Of a stretch of DNA of 64,000 nucleotides, positions 40,533-49,917 are shown in pieces; the stretch's first letter is position 1; each line of letters opens with the position of its first letter. This stretch comes from Lyngbya sp. CCAP 1446/10 (GTDB lineage: Bacteria; Cyanobacteriota; Cyanobacteriia; Cyanobacteriales; Microcoleaceae), in assembly GCF_026130175.1 (NCBI RefSeq), contig NZ_JAIGNI010000006.1, positions 1 through 64,000 of the forward strand, read 5' to 3'. The notes under the pieces were generated by a model. The model was not told the origin of the DNA. It did not search any database and saw nothing but the letters and a program-made list of their open reading frames with translations. Made by a program: the position numbers and the translations under genes.

Positions 40533-41489
40533 TTATAAATCTCTTTGCCAAATCTTGATAGTTTTGTCATCACTCCCACTAATCAGAGTCTGCCCATCCG
40601 GGCTAAAAGCCACAGAGTAAACTCCCCATGTGTGTCCTAAAAGAGTGCAAATCTTCTCTCTAGCCTCTAGATTCCAAAGTTCGAGCATTCCGGGTTCGCT
40701 ATCATAATCTGCGTTCTCACAATCACTTCCACCAGTTGCGATAATTTTACCATCACGGCTAACAGCTAAGCAGAAGCTTCCCATTGAATTTTCCGCAAGA
40801 GTATAAATTTCTGTTCCTGTATCAAGATTCCACAACTTGATAGTTCCGGCACAGTCTAAGGTAGCAAAAGTTGCTCCATCAGGGCGGACAGCCAGGGCAC
40901 AAACAGAGTCCATACCCTCCTGCCAATTCTTTGTCCAGATTTCATCTCCTGTGATTAAATTAAAAGCTACTGCACTTAGAGAAACACAATCATCTCCACT
41001 GCTACTGAGTAAAATATTTCCGTCATGGCTGAATAAGATATCTAAACTATAAAATACTTCTACTGGCCACTTTAAAGTCCGAATTTCTTCTCCATTTCTA
41101 AGGTTCCAAAGTTTGATATTTGTGTCTTCACTGGCACTTGCCAGAGTCTTCCCGTCCGGGCTGATAACTACAGAAGTAATTATGTCTGAATGTCCGGTGA
41201 TGGTGTAAATTTCCTCTTTAGTGCTGAGATTCCAAAGCTTGATAGTTTTGTCCTTACTGCCGCTAGCAAGAGTTTGTCCATCAGGGGCGAGGGCAATGGA
41301 TCTAACCCCTTGTGAATGTCCTGATAAAGTGTGAAGTTCTTGCCCTGTGTTGAGGTTCCACAGCTTAATTGTGCTGTCAGCACTTCCGCTAACTACAGTC
41401 TGTCCGTCTGGGGTGATGGCAACAGAAGTTACCGAGCTTGAATGCCCGTGAATAGTGTGTACGCATTGCCAGTTCGGAGTTTGAAACAT
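40533..41489 (-). CDS. WD40 repeat protein
   Basis: 318 residues made of about seven WD40 repeats, for example GHSQGVRSIALAPDGQTLAS then DKTIKLWNLST. The repeats form one beta-propeller used for protein binding. No kinase, NB-ARC or other domain is fused, unlike many cyanobacterial WD40 proteins. Residues 125-160 and 235-260 deviate from the consensus. Confidence 0.88.
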   Translation of the reverse strand: MFQTPNWQCVHTIHGHSSSVTSVAITPDGQTVVSGSADSTIKLWNLNTGQELHTLSGHSQGVRSIALAPDGQTLASGSKDKTIKLWNLSTKEEIYTITGHSDIITSVVISPDGKTLASASEDTNIKLWNLRNGEEIRTLKWPVEVFYSLDILFSHDGNILLSSSGDDCVSLSAVAFNLITGDEIWTKNWQEGMDSVCALAVRPDGATFATLDCAGTIKLWNLDTGTEIYTLAENSMGSFCLAVSRDGKIIATGGSDCENADYDSEPGMLELWNLEAREKICTLLGHTWGVYSVAFSPDGQTLISGSDDKTIKIWQRDL

Positions 41490-41522
41490 TTGATATTACT
41501 CCTCAGATTCATTCAGTTTCAC

Positions 41523-41762
41523 TCAACTTTGTGCATAAGCTATTAAAAATTCCTCTCTAGAAATTCCCGCCTGAGTACAAATTGCTCTCAGTGTCCCTGA
41601 TTTTATTTGATCGTGGTTAGGCATTACCAGCGGAGTTTCCGTACCATCCTGATTTTCTCGCACCATGACAATATGTTCGCGTTCTCTAATAATTCTAAAA
41701 CCCAAAGACTGAAATGTTCTGATGACTCGTCTTTTAGGAGCATCGACAGGAAACTTCGACAT
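41523..41762 (-). CDS. hicA: HicA family toxin
   Basis: 79 residues with the HicA double-stranded-RNA-binding-like fold: RTFQSLGFRIIREREHIVMV holds the catalytic His, and PNHDQIKSGTLRAICTQAGI follows. It is an mRNA interferase. The start overlaps the hicB stop, so the pair is translationally coupled and appears intact. Confidence 0.88.
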   Translation of the reverse strand: MSKFPVDAPKRRVIRTFQSLGFRIIREREHIVMVRENQDGTETPLVMPNHDQIKSGTLRAICTQAGISREEFLIAYAQS

Positions 41763-41986
41763 TAAATAGCCACCTCTGCCTTTACTAAAAAAGTCTCGAC
41801 AGCCAATGATTCGTCTTCCATCATTTCTTTGCCGAATATCTCGATGTAGCAGCGAATAGCTGACTTGACATCAGCTAAGGCTTCCTCATAGGTGTCACCT
41901 TCACCAACTACGGCACCTTTGATGCCAAGGGGATAGGCTACATAACCGTCGGGATGTTTTTCAATGATTATTCTAAATTGTTTCAT
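41762..41986 (-). CDS. hicB: HicB family antitoxin
   Basis: 74 residues, RNase-H-like HicB domain (FRIIIEKHPDGYVAYPLG, VVGEGDTYEEALADVKSAI). No DNA-binding C-terminus is present. It precedes and overlaps hicA by one base. Confidence 0.88.
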   Translation of the reverse strand: MKQFRIIIEKHPDGYVAYPLGIKGAVVGEGDTYEEALADVKSAIRCYIEIFGKEMMEDESLAVETFLVKAEVAI

Positions 41987-42017
41987 CTTCGCCTCTTTAT
42001 TTTTATACTAGCTTAAT

Positions 42018-42404
42018 TCACCACAGCCGCGCGATCGCATAAGCATCAAAAATAACATCAACGCTCAAAACGGGTATCTGTTCCGCCATAGATTGGGCAA
42101 TTATCAGCCTGTCAAATGGATCGCGGTGATGCAAAGGCCGTGAAGCCATAACCTCAATGTGATCGAAACTTATTTCCAGTATCTCAATTCTATTAACTGC
42201 GATCTGCTGCTTGACAAACTCCATAAAAGGCATACTAAAATTTAGCCTGCCTATGCTGTGCTTAATCGCCATTTCCCAGACGCTAGCTGTACTGAGGAGA
42301 ATATTGTTATCTCCTTTGTTAATTAGCGATCGCCCTGTTATACTCAGCCTTGAACTGTTTGTCCTGTACCAAATAAAGGCATGAGTGTCCAACAACAGCC
42401 TCAT
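42018..42404 (-). CDS. PIN-domain toxin (VapC-like)
   Basis: 128 residues with the PIN nuclease acidic residues: LLLDTHAFIWY at the N-terminus, SVWEMAIK, HHRDPFDRLIIAQ, and VLSVDVIFDAY at the end. The branch with DTHxxxW and DPFDR motifs is paired with Phd/YefM-type antitoxins, as here. Likely an RNA-cleaving toxin. It overlaps the antitoxin gene by 4 bp. Confidence 0.88.
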   Translation of the reverse strand: MRLLLDTHAFIWYRTNSSRLSITGRSLINKGDNNILLSTASVWEMAIKHSIGRLNFSMPFMEFVKQQIAVNRIEILEISFDHIEVMASRPLHHRDPFDRLIIAQSMAEQIPVLSVDVIFDAYAIARLW

Positions 42405-42631
42405 TCCATGTACTCCTTAAACTCTTCTAGCGGTTCATCAAAATCATCGGACATCCAAACCATTCCTTTAGCACTTCCTGGTTGTCGATCGGGTTTAGCT
42501 TGTTTGGGTATCCCTACCAATTTTACAACAGGCTGGTTATCTTGAGTAATCTCAACTTCTTCGCCTCTCATCGCCGCTTCGATTAATTCCAGAAGCTTTT
42601 CTTTTGCCTCAACAACATCTACTTGATACAT
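42401..42631 (-). CDS. Phd/YefM family antitoxin
   Basis: 76 residues from ATG at 42631 (MYQVDVVEAKEKLLELIEAA), the standard start of this family; a longer frame from 42667 adds 12 atypical residues. EEVEITQDNQPVVKLV completes the DNA-binding fold, and the acidic tail binds the toxin. Co-transcribed with the PIN-domain toxin. Confidence 0.82.
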   Translation of the reverse strand: MYQVDVVEAKEKLLELIEAAMRGEEVEITQDNQPVVKLVGIPKQAKPDRQPGSAKGMVWMSDDFDEPLEEFKEYME

Positions 42632-42676
42632 AACTCGTGCCTCATTACTATCAATTTCCAACATCACTATTCTAAC

Positions 42677-44242
42677 TCAATACGATAAATCCTCTTCCTC
42701 CAAATCAACAGCCTGCACTTCCAGATCATCAGAATCATCAGACTCCAACTGAGTCGGTGTAGCCGGAATCGCTGCAATTATTGCATCAATTACCTTCCCC
42801 ACTGGAATAATTTCTATCCCTAATTCTGGTACGGATTGATTCTTAGGAATAATCGCCCTTTTGAAACCCAATTTCGCCGCCTCCCTCAGTCGTAACTCTA
42901 ATTGGGAGACTGGCCGCACCTGTCCTCCCAAACCAACTTCTCCGAGCAAAACTGTGCGCGCATCAATTACCCGATCGCGAAAACTGGCCACAATTGCGAT
43001 CGCAACTGCCAAATCCGACGCCGGTTCCTCCACCTTCAGCCCGCCCACCGACGCCAAAATCACATCTAACTTAGATAAAGGAATGCCCACCCTTTTCTCC
43101 AAAACAGCTAAAATTTGCTGCAATCTACCATTATCCACACCCGTAGTAGTGCGACGCGGCGCACCAAAACTCGCAGGGCTGACTAACGCCTGAATCTCCA
43201 CTAAAATTGGTCTAGTTCCCTCACAAGCAACCGTTGTCGAAGTACCAGGCGAAAATTCATCTTTATTGCCCAAAAACAACTCCGACGGATTATCTACTTC
43301 TCGCAAACCGTTTGCTACCATTTCAAAAACACCGATTTCATGAGTAGCGCCAAAACGGTTTTTCATCGATCGCAAAAGCCGATGAGAAGCAAAGCGATCG
43401 CCCTCAAAATAAAGTACAGTATCTACTAAATGTTCTAAAACCCGTGGGCCCGCCAAAGATCCATCCTTAGTAACATGACCAACCAGAAATAAAGTAATAT
43501 TTTCCCTTTTCGCAACCTGCATCAAAGCAGACGTACATTCCCGCACCTGAGCCACAGAACCAGGAGCCGATGTTAATTTAGCAAAATAAATAGTTTGAAT
43601 GCTATCAATCACTGCCACATTCGGTTTCAGCGCTTCCAACTCCCGCAAAACAACGTCTAAATCCGTCTCTGGAAGCAAATAGAAATTCTCCGCTGAATTG
43701 TCCTCACAATCGGTTTTAGCTTCCCCATTACTATCAGATTTCTGTCCATCGTTGCTTGACAAATTAACCGGATTAGCCACGCCCAAACGTTGCGATCGCA
43801 ATTTCACTTGCTGGCCAGACTCCTCCGCACTAACATAGAGTATTCTATCCTTGCGAGCCAACATATTCGCCATCTGCAATAGCAGCGTCGATTTCCCGAT
43901 TCCCGGTTCCCCACCAATCAACACCAGCGAGCCCGGAACAATCCCACCTCCCAAAACTCGATCGAGTTCCCCGTAACCAGAAGGCCAGCGAGACTGAGTT
44001 TGGTCGGAAATCTGCGATAATCTAAAAGATACTTTCGGCTGACCCTTCGACTTATCAGGAGGCGAACCGTGCAGTCCCTTAGTTGTCACCCCAGTCAAAC
44101 CAGCCCGCGACCCACCCGAACTATGTGGTTCTAACTGCTCGTCAAAACAATCCCACTTATGACAGCTAGGGCATCTGCCAAAATATTGTGGTGAATCATA
44201 CCCGCATTCCCGGCAAATATATTGTATTCGAGGTTTAGGCAT
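42677..44242 (-). CDS. radA: DNA repair protein RadA
   Basis: 521 residues: N-terminal zinc finger (CRECGYDSPQYFGRCPSC), RecA-like ATPase with Walker A GGEPGIGKSTLLLQ, the RadA signature MKNRFGATHEIGVFEM, and a Lon-protease-like C-terminal domain. It is a branch-migration helicase in recombination. There is a variable acidic insert around residues 160-185. Divergent from rpaB. Confidence 0.97.
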   Translation of the reverse strand: MPKPRIQYICRECGYDSPQYFGRCPSCHKWDCFDEQLEPHSSGGSRAGLTGVTTKGLHGSPPDKSKGQPKVSFRLSQISDQTQSRWPSGYGELDRVLGGGIVPGSLVLIGGEPGIGKSTLLLQMANMLARKDRILYVSAEESGQQVKLRSQRLGVANPVNLSSNDGQKSDSNGEAKTDCEDNSAENFYLLPETDLDVVLRELEALKPNVAVIDSIQTIYFAKLTSAPGSVAQVRECTSALMQVAKRENITLFLVGHVTKDGSLAGPRVLEHLVDTVLYFEGDRFASHRLLRSMKNRFGATHEIGVFEMVANGLREVDNPSELFLGNKDEFSPGTSTTVACEGTRPILVEIQALVSPASFGAPRRTTTGVDNGRLQQILAVLEKRVGIPLSKLDVILASVGGLKVEEPASDLAVAIAIVASFRDRVIDARTVLLGEVGLGGQVRPVSQLELRLREAAKLGFKRAIIPKNQSVPELGIEIIPVGKVIDAIIAAIPATPTQLESDDSDDLEVQAVDLEEEDLSY

Positions 44243-44410
44243 TGTTTACAGATATGATAAATAGTCAACCTTAACATTTTAAAAAGTCGGAGTTAAAGCA
44301 ATTATCAAGCTTTCAGACCGATCGCCACAGACCAATGAGTTTGTGTCTTCTATGATAGGGTAAAAAAAAATAACATTATCTGAAATGTAACTTAAGGAGT
44401 GCTCGGTAAA

Positions 44411-45142
44411 TTGGAAAACCATAAAGAAAAAATTCTGGTAGTCGATGACGAAGCCAGTATCCGGCGCATTCTGGAGACTCGCCTTTCCATGATTGGCTAC
44501 GATGTCGTCACCGCTGCTGACGGCGAAGAAGCTCTCGAAACATTTCGCAACACCGAACCCGACTTAGTAGTTTTGGACGTGATGATGCCAAAGCTCGACG
44601 GTTACGGTGTTTGTCAGGAGTTGCGCAAAGAATCAGACGTGCCCATCATCATGCTAACCGCTTTGGGAGACGTAGCCGATCGCATCACCGGTTTAGAATT
44701 GGGCGCCGACGATTACGTCGTCAAACCTTTCTCACCCAAAGAACTAGAAGCCCGCATCCGTTCGGTACTACGGAGGGTTGACAAAAACGGCTCTTCGGGG
44801 ATTCCCAGTTCTGGAGTCATCCACGTCACCAATATTAGGATTGACACCAACAAGCGCCAAGTTTACAAAGGCGACGAACGAATTCGGCTCACGGGCATGG
44901 AATTCAGCTTGTTAGAACTGCTTGTCAGCCGTTCTGGAGAGCCTTTTTCGCGATCAGAAATTTTGCAGGAAGTCTGGGGATACACGCCCGAACGCCACGT
45001 AGACACCCGCGTTGTGGACGTTCACATCTCCCGGCTGAGGGCAAAGTTGGAAGACGACCCCAGCAATCCTGAATTAATTCTCACCGCCCGCGGCACCGGC
45101 TATCTATTCCAGCGAATTGTCGAAATTGGGGAAGTCGGTTGA
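44411..45142 (+). CDS. rpaB: Response regulator RpaB (OmpR family)
   Basis: 243 residues. The receiver domain has VVDDEASIRRIL, the phospho-acceptor in VVLDVMMPKLDG, and LGADDYVVKPFSPKE; the winged-helix domain ends VDTRVVDVHISRLRAKL. It matches RpaB (ycf27), the essential regulator of high-light and photosystem genes that works with the kinase NblS. The start is taken as TTG at 44411, giving MENHKEKILVVDDE, because AAGGAG at 44394 is correctly spaced for it; the GTG at 44399 overlaps that site. Confidence 0.93.
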   Translation: MENHKEKILVVDDEASIRRILETRLSMIGYDVVTAADGEEALETFRNTEPDLVVLDVMMPKLDGYGVCQELRKESDVPIIMLTALGDVADRITGLELGADDYVVKPFSPKELEARIRSVLRRVDKNGSSGIPSSGVIHVTNIRIDTNKRQVYKGDERIRLTGMEFSLLELLVSRSGEPFSRSEILQEVWGYTPERHVDTRVVDVHISRLRAKLEDDPSNPELILTARGTGYLFQRIVEIGEVG

Positions 45143-45240
45143 CAGTTGACAATTGACAGTTGACAGTTGGCAGTTGGCAGTTGACAGTTGACAGTTGACA
45201 GTTGACAGTTGGCAGTTGACAGTTGGCAGTTGACAGTTGT
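45135..45240. repeat. CAGTTGA heptamer tandem repeats after rpaB
   Basis: About 14 units of GACAGTT/GGCAGTT heptamers follow the rpaB stop directly. A second tract in the opposite sense (CAACTGA/CAACTGT, about 45384-45452) precedes the next gene, so the two tracts could pair in RNA. Confidence 0.8.
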
Positions 45241-45383
45241 TAAATTACCAACTACTAATTTATAGAACTTAAGCACGGGTGTCCAGAAACCGGGTTTTTC
45301 AACCAAAATATTTGGTTAAAACCCTCAATCTCGATAAAAAACCTGGTTTCTTGGTCAGGGAGTGCGTCAAAGCCTAAATGACA

Positions 45384-45452
45384 ACGGACAACGGACAACT
45401 GACAACTGACAACTGTCAACTGACAACTGTCAACTGTCAACTATCAACTGAC
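45384..45452. repeat. CAACTGA/CAACTGT heptamer tract before the ccb gene
   Basis: Heptamer repeats complementary to those at 45135-45240, running to within 3 bp of the next start codon. Confidence 0.8.
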
Positions 45453-45454
45453 CA

Positions 45455-46096
45455 ATGACAAAATCTGACCCCAATAAAGTTTTGCGGAAATTGCCCTTAG
45501 TGGCGGGAGGGTTAGCAGGTACGCTGCTGATGGTCAACCGCTTACTGACAGAGCAAGTTACAGACTCTCAAGCTCGATCGGACGTTTTGGGAGTAATTAT
45601 CAGCGCCCTGCTGATTTTAACAGGTTTGTTGTGGCAACAGGTGCAAGCGCGATCGCCCGATTCGGTACAGCTTATCGGCTCTGAAGGCTTCGAGTTTGCG
45701 CCAGATTTGCCCGATGCCGTCAAGCTAGAATTAGCCTGGGCATCACGTTTGCTCTTGACAAATACCGCCACAAGGGCGATCGTCATTGTATATCAAGGAA
45801 AAGTCCTCTTGAGGCGCGGCATCTTAGGCATCAATCCCGAAGTCAATCCAGGGCCAATATTGCAGCGAGTGCTCGACAAAAACAAACCAGTTTATTTAGT
45901 AAAGCTCGATATTTATCCAGGGCGAATCGAATTCGACTATTTGCCAGAAAATACCCAAGGAGTGATCTGTCAGCCGATTGGCACTCAAGGCGTGTTAATC
46001 TTAGGTGCTAACGCGCCCCGCAGCTACACAAAACAAGATGAAAATTGGGTTGAAGGCATTGCGGAAAAACTAGAAAACACCATCAGTCAATTTTAG
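45455..46096 (+). CDS. Cofactor assembly of complex C subunit B (CCB2/CCB4 type)
   Basis: 213 residues with two membrane segments in the first 65 residues (VAGGLAGTLLMVNRLL and VLGVIISALLILTGLLW), then a soluble domain. It fits the CCB family that attaches heme c-i to cytochrome b6 of the b6f complex. The start codon lies immediately behind a heptamer repeat tract. Confidence 0.8.
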   Translation: MTKSDPNKVLRKLPLVAGGLAGTLLMVNRLLTEQVTDSQARSDVLGVIISALLILTGLLWQQVQARSPDSVQLIGSEGFEFAPDLPDAVKLELAWASRLLLTNTATRAIVIVYQGKVLLRRGILGINPEVNPGPILQRVLDKNKPVYLVKLDIYPGRIEFDYLPENTQGVICQPIGTQGVLILGANAPRSYTKQDENWVEGIAEKLENTISQF

Positions 46097-46258
46097 ATTT
46101 TAGATTTTAGATCCTAGCGTACTGCTAGACGCACCTTCGGCTAGAGGCATTTAAATTGGATATTCGGGGCGGGCTCTCCTGCCCACCCCACAAGACTTTG
46201 ATTATTTCTTGACACACAATTTAAAAGCAGAACAGCTTACGAACCAGACCAGAATCAA

Positions 46259-47650
46259 CTAAAAATCAATGGTTAAAGGAGCTCTCGGAAACGGAATTAC
46301 ATCGCGAATATTCCCCATTCCCGTAATGAATTGCACCAACCGTTCAAACCCCAAACCAAAGCCAGCATGAGGCACAGTACCGTAGCGGCGCAAATCCAAA
46401 TACCACCACAACTCCTCCTTATTCATGCCTTGAGCTTCCATGCGCCGCTCCAACACATCTAGCCGTTCTTCCCGCTGGGAACCGCCGATAATTTCCCCAA
46501 TATTCGGAGCCAAAACATCCATTGCTCGCACGGTTTTCTCGTCTTCATTTAAACGCATATAAAATGCTTTAATCCCGACTGGATAATCGCTAACAATTGT
46601 AGGCTTCTTAAACAAATCCTCAGCCAAATAGCGCTCGTGTTCCGACTGTAAATCTAAGCCCCAGCTTACCGGGAAGTCAAACTTTTTGTCAGCTTTTTCC
46701 AAAAGTGCGATCGCCTCCGTGTAAGTAATCCGCTCAAACTGATTGTTAATAATATTTTCAGCAGTCGCCAAAACCGTCTTATCAATCCGCTCGTTAAAAA
46801 ACTCCATATCCTCCGGGCAATGCTCCAAAACGTACTTAAAAATGTACTTTAAAAAAGCTTCAGCCAAATCCATATCACCCTGCAAATCGCAGAAAGCCAT
46901 CTCCGGTTCAATCATCCAAAACTCAGCCAAATGCCGCGAAGTATTAGAATTTTCTGCTCGAAAAGTCGGGCCAAAAGTGTAAACGTTGCCGAAAGCCATC
47001 GCCATAACTTCCGCTTCCAACTGACCGCTAACTGTTAAATAAGCGCGCTTTCCAAAAAAGTCTTTAGAATAATCAACTTCTTGCGAATCTGTGCGCGGCA
47101 CATTCTTTAAATCAAAGTTGGTAACGGCGAACATTTCCCCCGCACCTTCACAGTCGCTAGCAGCAAGAATCGGAGTGTGAACCCACAAAAAACCACGTTC
47201 TTGAAAAAATTGGTGTACCGCCGCCGAACAAGCATTGCGGACTCTAAATACAGCGCCGTGGGTATTTGTACGCGGCCGCAAGTGGGCGATTGTCCGTAAA
47301 AATTCCAAGGAATGCCGCTTTTTTTGCAACGGATAAGTTTGCGGGTCTGCTTCGCCGTAAACTTGTACTTGTGAGGCTTTTAATTCAATTCGCTGTCCCT
47401 TCGCCGGTGACGCTACCAGCACGCCAGACACTTCTAAAGATGCACCTGTATTTAGTTGTTTGAGTATATTTTCAAAATTGGGCAAATCGGCATTGATAAC
47501 TACTTGCAAATTAGCCATCGCCGAACCATCGTTGACTTCGACAAAAGCAAATTCTTTCAATTCGCGCTTAGTACGAACCCAGCCTTGAACTGTTACAGTT
47601 TGATCGGGTTCACCGCCCCGCAAAATTGCTGCAATTCGTTGATTAGTCAT
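46259..47650 (-). CDS. asnS: Asparagine-tRNA ligase
   Basis: 463 residues from ATG at 47650 ([19 protein letters not shown]). N-terminal OB-fold anticodon domain (about 15-105), then the class IIb catalytic domain: motif 2 [20 protein letters not shown] and motif 3 [12 protein letters not shown]. The residues after motif 2 favour Asn over Asp. Length is normal. Confidence 0.97.
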   Translation of the reverse strand: MTNQRIAAILRGGEPDQTVTVQGWVRTKRELKEFAFVEVNDGSAMANLQVVINADLPNFENILKQLNTGASLEVSGVLVASPAKGQRIELKASQVQVYGEADPQTYPLQKKRHSLEFLRTIAHLRPRTNTHGAVFRVRNACSAAVHQFFQERGFLWVHTPILAASDCEGAGEMFAVTNFDLKNVPRTDSQEVDYSKDFFGKRAYLTVSGQLEAEVMAMAFGNVYTFGPTFRAENSNTSRHLAEFWMIEPEMAFCDLQGDMDLAEAFLKYIFKYVLEHCPEDMEFFNERIDKTVLATAENIINNQFERITYTEAIALLEKADKKFDFPVSWGLDLQSEHERYLAEDLFKKPTIVSDYPVGIKAFYMRLNEDEKTVRAMDVLAPNIGEIIGGSQREERLDVLERRMEAQGMNKEELWWYLDLRRYGTVPHAGFGLGFERLVQFITGMGNIRDVIPFPRAPLTIDF

Positions 47651-47744
47651 ATCCACTCCCGTTTATTTAATATTATTTTGCACTATATCTCTGTTTGCTC
47701 TTCCTCTGCGCCCTCTGCGCCCTCTGCGGTAAAAAAATCAAAAA

Positions 47745-48110
47745 CTATCCCGCATAGGATTTCAACATCCAACCCAGCAAAATGCCGAGTCCCCCAAAGC
47801 GAACAGCTTGCCAAAAAGGTTGTTTTATGCTTGCCCAAGAAAACAGACTGCTTTCTAAATTTAACTCGATCGTTTCCAATTCTTGCTCAATTTCCCGCAA
47901 TTCTTTCTTGAGTTGCGGTAGGGGATTTTGGCGCAGAGAGTGGCGCACATCTTCCCGCAGGTGGCCGAGTGTGGCTTGGCGCTGTCGATCGCACTGAATC
48001 TGAGTGTAACGCTCTTTGACTGCCGCGAGCGATCGCTCCACCGCTTCTAGCGCCTGTACAAACTCGTTTTCTTGCTCTTGGTGATTTAACTCTGACGGCT
48101 GTTGAGGCAT
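47745..48110 (-). CDS. Coiled-coil protein with C-terminal membrane anchor
   Basis: 121 residues from ATG at 48110 (MPQQPSELNHQEQENEF); an upstream TTG is possible. Long heptad-rich helix (VQALEAVERSLAAVKERYTQ) followed by a C-terminal hydrophobic segment (AVRFGGLGILLGWMLKS). No recognised family. Confidence 0.6.
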   Translation of the reverse strand: MPQQPSELNHQEQENEFVQALEAVERSLAAVKERYTQIQCDRQRQATLGHLREDVRHSLRQNPLPQLKKELREIEQELETIELNLESSLFSWASIKQPFWQAVRFGGLGILLGWMLKSYAG

Positions 48111-48225
48111 TTCGATCTGTAAACCTGACAATACTTAAAAAAAACAGATTCCCAATTAACTTGTTATTATATGCAGTATATTTTTTCAATTGAGAAACCG
48201 CAGCCAAATAGCTATAATTCCACCT

Positions 48226-48501
48226 ATGCTTGAAACTACACAAACCACCCAAACTGTCAACCTCAACGAGCTCAGTACAGTAGAACTGGCTCAAGCCCTA
48301 GCAGCCCGCCTCGCCATTTCCGAAAAAGATTGGCATCGCCTCAAAGCTAACCGTTCCGCGCGGGCCGGAGAGCAAGCTGCGGCAGCTTTGGTCTTTTTGC
48401 TGAAAAATCAGCCCGAAGAAGCTCTCCCGCGCTTAAACCAAGCAGCAGGATGGCTGGATCGATCGATCTCCGCACCTCCGTGCCCCACTCACGGCAAATA
48501 A
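48226..48501 (+). CDS. Small cyanobacterial protein (DUF6439-like)
   Basis: 91 residues from ATG at 48226. VELAQALAARLAISEKDWHR, EQAAAALVFLLKNQPEEAL and a C-terminal WLDRSISAPPCPTHGK are conserved features of a helical cyanobacterial family that I recall as DUF6439. No function known. Divergent from the coiled-coil gene. Confidence 0.65.
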   Translation: MLETTQTTQTVNLNELSTVELAQALAARLAISEKDWHRLKANRSARAGEQAAAALVFLLKNQPEEALPRLNQAAGWLDRSISAPPCPTHGK

Positions 48502-48741
48502 TTTTGAGTATTGAGCTAAATATTTGATTAGTGTCCCAAAACTCAAACAATCGCGCCGCTCGATCGAGCAGCGCGATTGCGAGCCAAAAAAGATTTATAC
48601 TTTTTTCACTCAAAACTCACATTTTGCATTATCATCTACTATCAATAGCCAGATTTTCAAAATTTTCCATGCCCGGTTCAGCGGGGAAATGAAAAAATTT
48701 GCAGGTCTAGCTGAGCTGAAAAATGATGCCAAATATCAGTT

Positions 48742-49221
48742 CTAGCGCAAGCGAGGCAGTCGGTAACGAGTGGGAATCTCTTTGCACAGCCGTAACTCTG
48801 TACCTTGAGAATTCCAGTCTACCCGATCGAATAGTTGGTAAAGAATAAACAGTCCCCTACCACATTCCTGTTCAACATGGGGGAGTGCAGAGTTGTCTGC
48901 AAAATCACTATCGCAATTATCGGTATCAAGGTCGCAACCGCAAGGGGCCTTAAAGCCACAACCTTCATCCGATATCACCCACCAATATTCGTTTTGGACG
49001 ATCGAAAAACGGACTCCAACAGTTTTACTGGGGTCTAACTTATTTCCATGCTTAGCAGCATTTACCAATGCTTCTTGAAGCCCCAACCGTAATTCCGCTT
49101 GCCAGTAAGCTGGAACCTCTGCTAGGAGCAGATCCAAAATAGGACAAAGGTAGAGGGTAGAAGCGAAGCTAATCGTAATCCAATTGCGTCCGACGACCGG
49201 ACGGGCTGAAATAGCAATCAC
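48742..49221 (-). CDS. Anti-sigma-type serine kinase (HATPase_c, RsbW-like)
   Basis: 159 residues with the GHKL ATPase boxes: N-box LGLQEALVNAAKHGNKLDP, G1 SDEGCGF, and G2 ECGRGLFILYQLFD. The variable ATP-lid (GCDLDTDNCDSDFADNSA) is acidic. Such short proteins regulate sigma factors or anti-sigma antagonists by phosphorylation. No partner gene is adjacent. Confidence 0.85.
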   Translation of the reverse strand: MIAISARPVVGRNWITISFASTLYLCPILDLLLAEVPAYWQAELRLGLQEALVNAAKHGNKLDPSKTVGVRFSIVQNEYWWVISDEGCGFKAPCGCDLDTDNCDSDFADNSALPHVEQECGRGLFILYQLFDRVDWNSQGTELRLCKEIPTRYRLPRLR

Positions 49222-49917
49222 TCAGAAAACTCCCTAACTTTCAGGTGGATAAACTTCACACCCTGCATAGTTGGCTCCCTAGTATTCAAAATGCTAATTA
49301 ATTGAGCGGCGCAGCTCTACTTCTATCTTAGAGTATTAAAGCCGTTAATCAAAGCAAAGAACGTCACAAAATATTCTGCGATTCTCAGAAACTTTTGCCG
49401 AGAACCACCAGTAATTTTACTGATAACTTCTACCCGCAGCCAGATTTTTGATGTCGGCTTTTGCCACGGCAGCGAAGCTGTGCTCGCTGCATCCCCAGCC
49501 GTCAACACCTATCTTACCAAACGATCCCCACCTTGAAAAGATCGGAAAACCCTCCAAAAAAGTCGATCCCTTGACTCCTTGCCAATGGGTATCGGCTGTC
49601 GCAACCCCAGATGAGGCCCGATCGCCCAGAACTTCTACTTGTCCCCAAATATCACAATTGTCATACCTAGGTATGTTGCAGCCGAAACCAGATATATTTC
49701 CTAAATGCCGATCGCGGCACGGATTCCTTACTACTGCGACTCTCATTAAACGCAATATTCGTTACAAAACTTATTGCGCCTGAGTAGGCGATCGCACTCG
49801 CCCAACTCGCCAAAATTGACGTATCCCTTGCTGGCTAAACCCCAGGCTGTTGGCAAAACTTGATAAATCTGAACGTCGCGATACAATAGTTAAAGTAAAT
49901 ACTTATTTCTTTACATC
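49222..49917. other. Long intergenic region, no gene recognised
   Basis: About 700 bases. A GCAGCGA/TCGCTGC hairpin lies at about 49469-49490. Open frames of about 110 codons exist on both strands near 49420-49780 but have the composition of chance frames. I see no known RNA family. Confidence 0.4.

Noticed and set aside
45135-45452. Possible CRISPR array in the repeated CAGTTGA tracts
   Set aside because: The units are 7 bp and contiguous with no spacers. The same holds for the tracts at 23339, 24900 and 52600, so they are short tandem repeats.
49417-49783. Open frames of about 110 codons on both strands before the hydrolase gene
   Set aside because: No ribosome-binding site or recognisable motif, and overlapping frames on both strands suggest chance.
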